Positions 14,890 to 15,564 of a DNA stretch of 15,564 nucleotides are shown here, piece by piece. The DNA is taken from assembly GCA_002450255.1 (NCBI GenBank), contig DJYW01000015.1:2582-18145 (forward strand). Reading direction: 5' to 3'. The DNA is from Gammaproteobacteria bacterium UBA6968 (GTDB taxonomy: Bacteria; Pseudomonadota; Gammaproteobacteria; Pseudomonadales; Azotimanducaceae). The notes below the pieces were generated by a model. The model saw nothing but the letters and a program-made list of their open reading frames with translations, was not told the origin of the DNA and searched no databases. A program made the translations under genes and the position numbers. Positions within the stretch are counted from its first letter, which is position 1; the number at the start of each line of letters is the position of its first letter.

Positions 14890-15260
14890 ATTTTGGTACT
14901 GTTTTTGCTTACATTTACTAAGATTTAAGGTACTTAGGTTTAATGGATGGTCGAAACCGATCGTTGTGAGAAGGGTTGGGACTAACGATTTTGTGAAAAC
15001 GCTCTTTCCAAATCCATAGCCGGGCAAGGCTGGGTTCAGTGATACGAAAGGAGATAATAAACGAAGATACTATCTTTAACGGTACTGAAGCTAGCAGGTT
15101 TTTCGAGCGACAAGTTCCTCGTTGAAGCTGTTTATAAAGGCGCGTAAATCACGTTAAATCTTGCCACAGTCAGATGCTGCTTTGGGCAGGTTAATCTTCA
15201 ACTCCTGTCCTGGTTACGCATTTAAACCCACTTTCCTTATTTGATCAGGTTAAACCAGTT
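14890..15260. other. Divergent promoter region of peptidase and DUF305 genes
   Basis: 371 bp separating two oppositely directed starts; both promoters should lie here. AT-rich segments fit promoters but I cannot place boxes with confidence. AAAGGAG at 15048-15054 looks like a ribosome binding site yet no start codon follows at a suitable distance. A small hairpin AAGAT/ATCTT lies at 15064-15076. No gene is seen. Confidence 0.4.
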
Positions 15261-15564
15261 ATGAAGAAGTTCAGATATTTCATGGCACCTTTTTACTCCC
15301 TCGCTTTTTTGCTGGCTTTGAGCTCGCAAACGGGGACAGTTGCCGCAGAGCGACAGGGTGCACCGATTGTAAAGCCCGGTCTACCCGGCGAAGCGAGCCA
15401 ATTACTGTCCGCGGAGGAAGCGGTGTCGATCACCGATACGAGCTATTCGCCGCAGGACGTGGCGTTTATGGAAGATATGATTCCGCATCATGAACAAGCT
15501 CTTGTCATGGCCAATTTAGTCAATTCGCGAACCAACCGCCCCGAGTTAATTGAAATCGCTGGCC
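15261..15564 (+). CDS. Exported DUF305 protein, 3'-truncated by window end
   Basis: 101 codons are visible before the window ends. The start ATG at 15261 gives a signal peptide (MKKFRYFMAPFYSLAFLLAL, then polar residues and VAA before a likely cleavage at about 29). The mature part contains DVAFMEDMIPHHEQALVMAN (residues 66-85), the hallmark of DUF305, a helical ferritin-like domain whose paired histidines (76, 77) and nearby methionines are linked in some members to periplasmic copper binding and copper tolerance. No Shine-Dalgarno is strong (AGG at 15248-15250 is rather far). Whether a second DUF305 repeat or other domain follows cannot be seen. Metal role is knowledge of the family, not shown here. 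Confidence 0.85.
   Translation, partial: MKKFRYFMAPFYSLAFLLALSSQTGTVAAERQGAPIVKPGLPGEASQLLSAEEAVSITDTSYSPQDVAFMEDMIPHHEQALVMANLVNSRTNRPELIEIAG

Noticed and set aside
14890..15027. N-terminal extension of the M14 peptidase to 15027
   Set aside because: It would bury the clear signal peptide beginning at 14889.

Overview
This 15.6 kb window has the mixed coding style and gene content of a marine gammaproteobacterium: a very large TonB-dependent receptor, an SSS symporter, a secreted M14 metallopeptidase and an SMR pump. That assignment is inferred from protein families; no rRNA, tRNA or other taxonomic marker is present. I see no CRISPR array, insertion sequence, integrase or phage gene.

Layout, left to right. 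(1) 1-3303 (+): most of a urea carboxylase, with its first ~100 codons outside the window. (2) 3304-3806: a ~500 bp gap without a supported gene. (3) 3807-7229 (+): a 1140-residue TonB-dependent receptor, closed by a clear intrinsic terminator at 7276-7310. (4) 7556-9326 (+): an SSS-family sodium symporter that starts with TTG and overlaps by 8 nt a 70-residue two-helix membrane protein, a likely two-gene operon. (5) 9528-10730 (+): an MFS transporter. (6) 10989-11381 (-): a DsrE-like protein. (7) 11382-11863: a gap unusually dense in inverted repeats. (8) 11864-12187 (+): a small multidrug resistance (SMR) pump. (9) 12280-14889 (-): a large secreted zinc carboxypeptidase-like protein converging on the SMR gene. 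(10) 15261-15564 (+): the start of an exported DUF305 protein, cut by the window end.

Working together: the receptor, symporter plus small protein and MFS carrier lie in one direction and could form an outer-to-inner membrane uptake route. No substrate can be read from the sequence, and the terminator after the receptor means they are at least two transcription units. The urea carboxylase would supply allophanate, but no allophanate hydrolase is visible on its downstream side. The right half looks like unrelated housekeeping and accessory genes.

I do not see a complete new defence or mobile system. The best unexplained signals are the hairpin-rich gap at 11571-11837 with an imperfect 15-bp direct repeat flanking the SMR gene, the symporter-small protein overlap, an in-frame 9-bp tandem repeat in the receptor's signal peptide, and possible gene remnants in two gaps.
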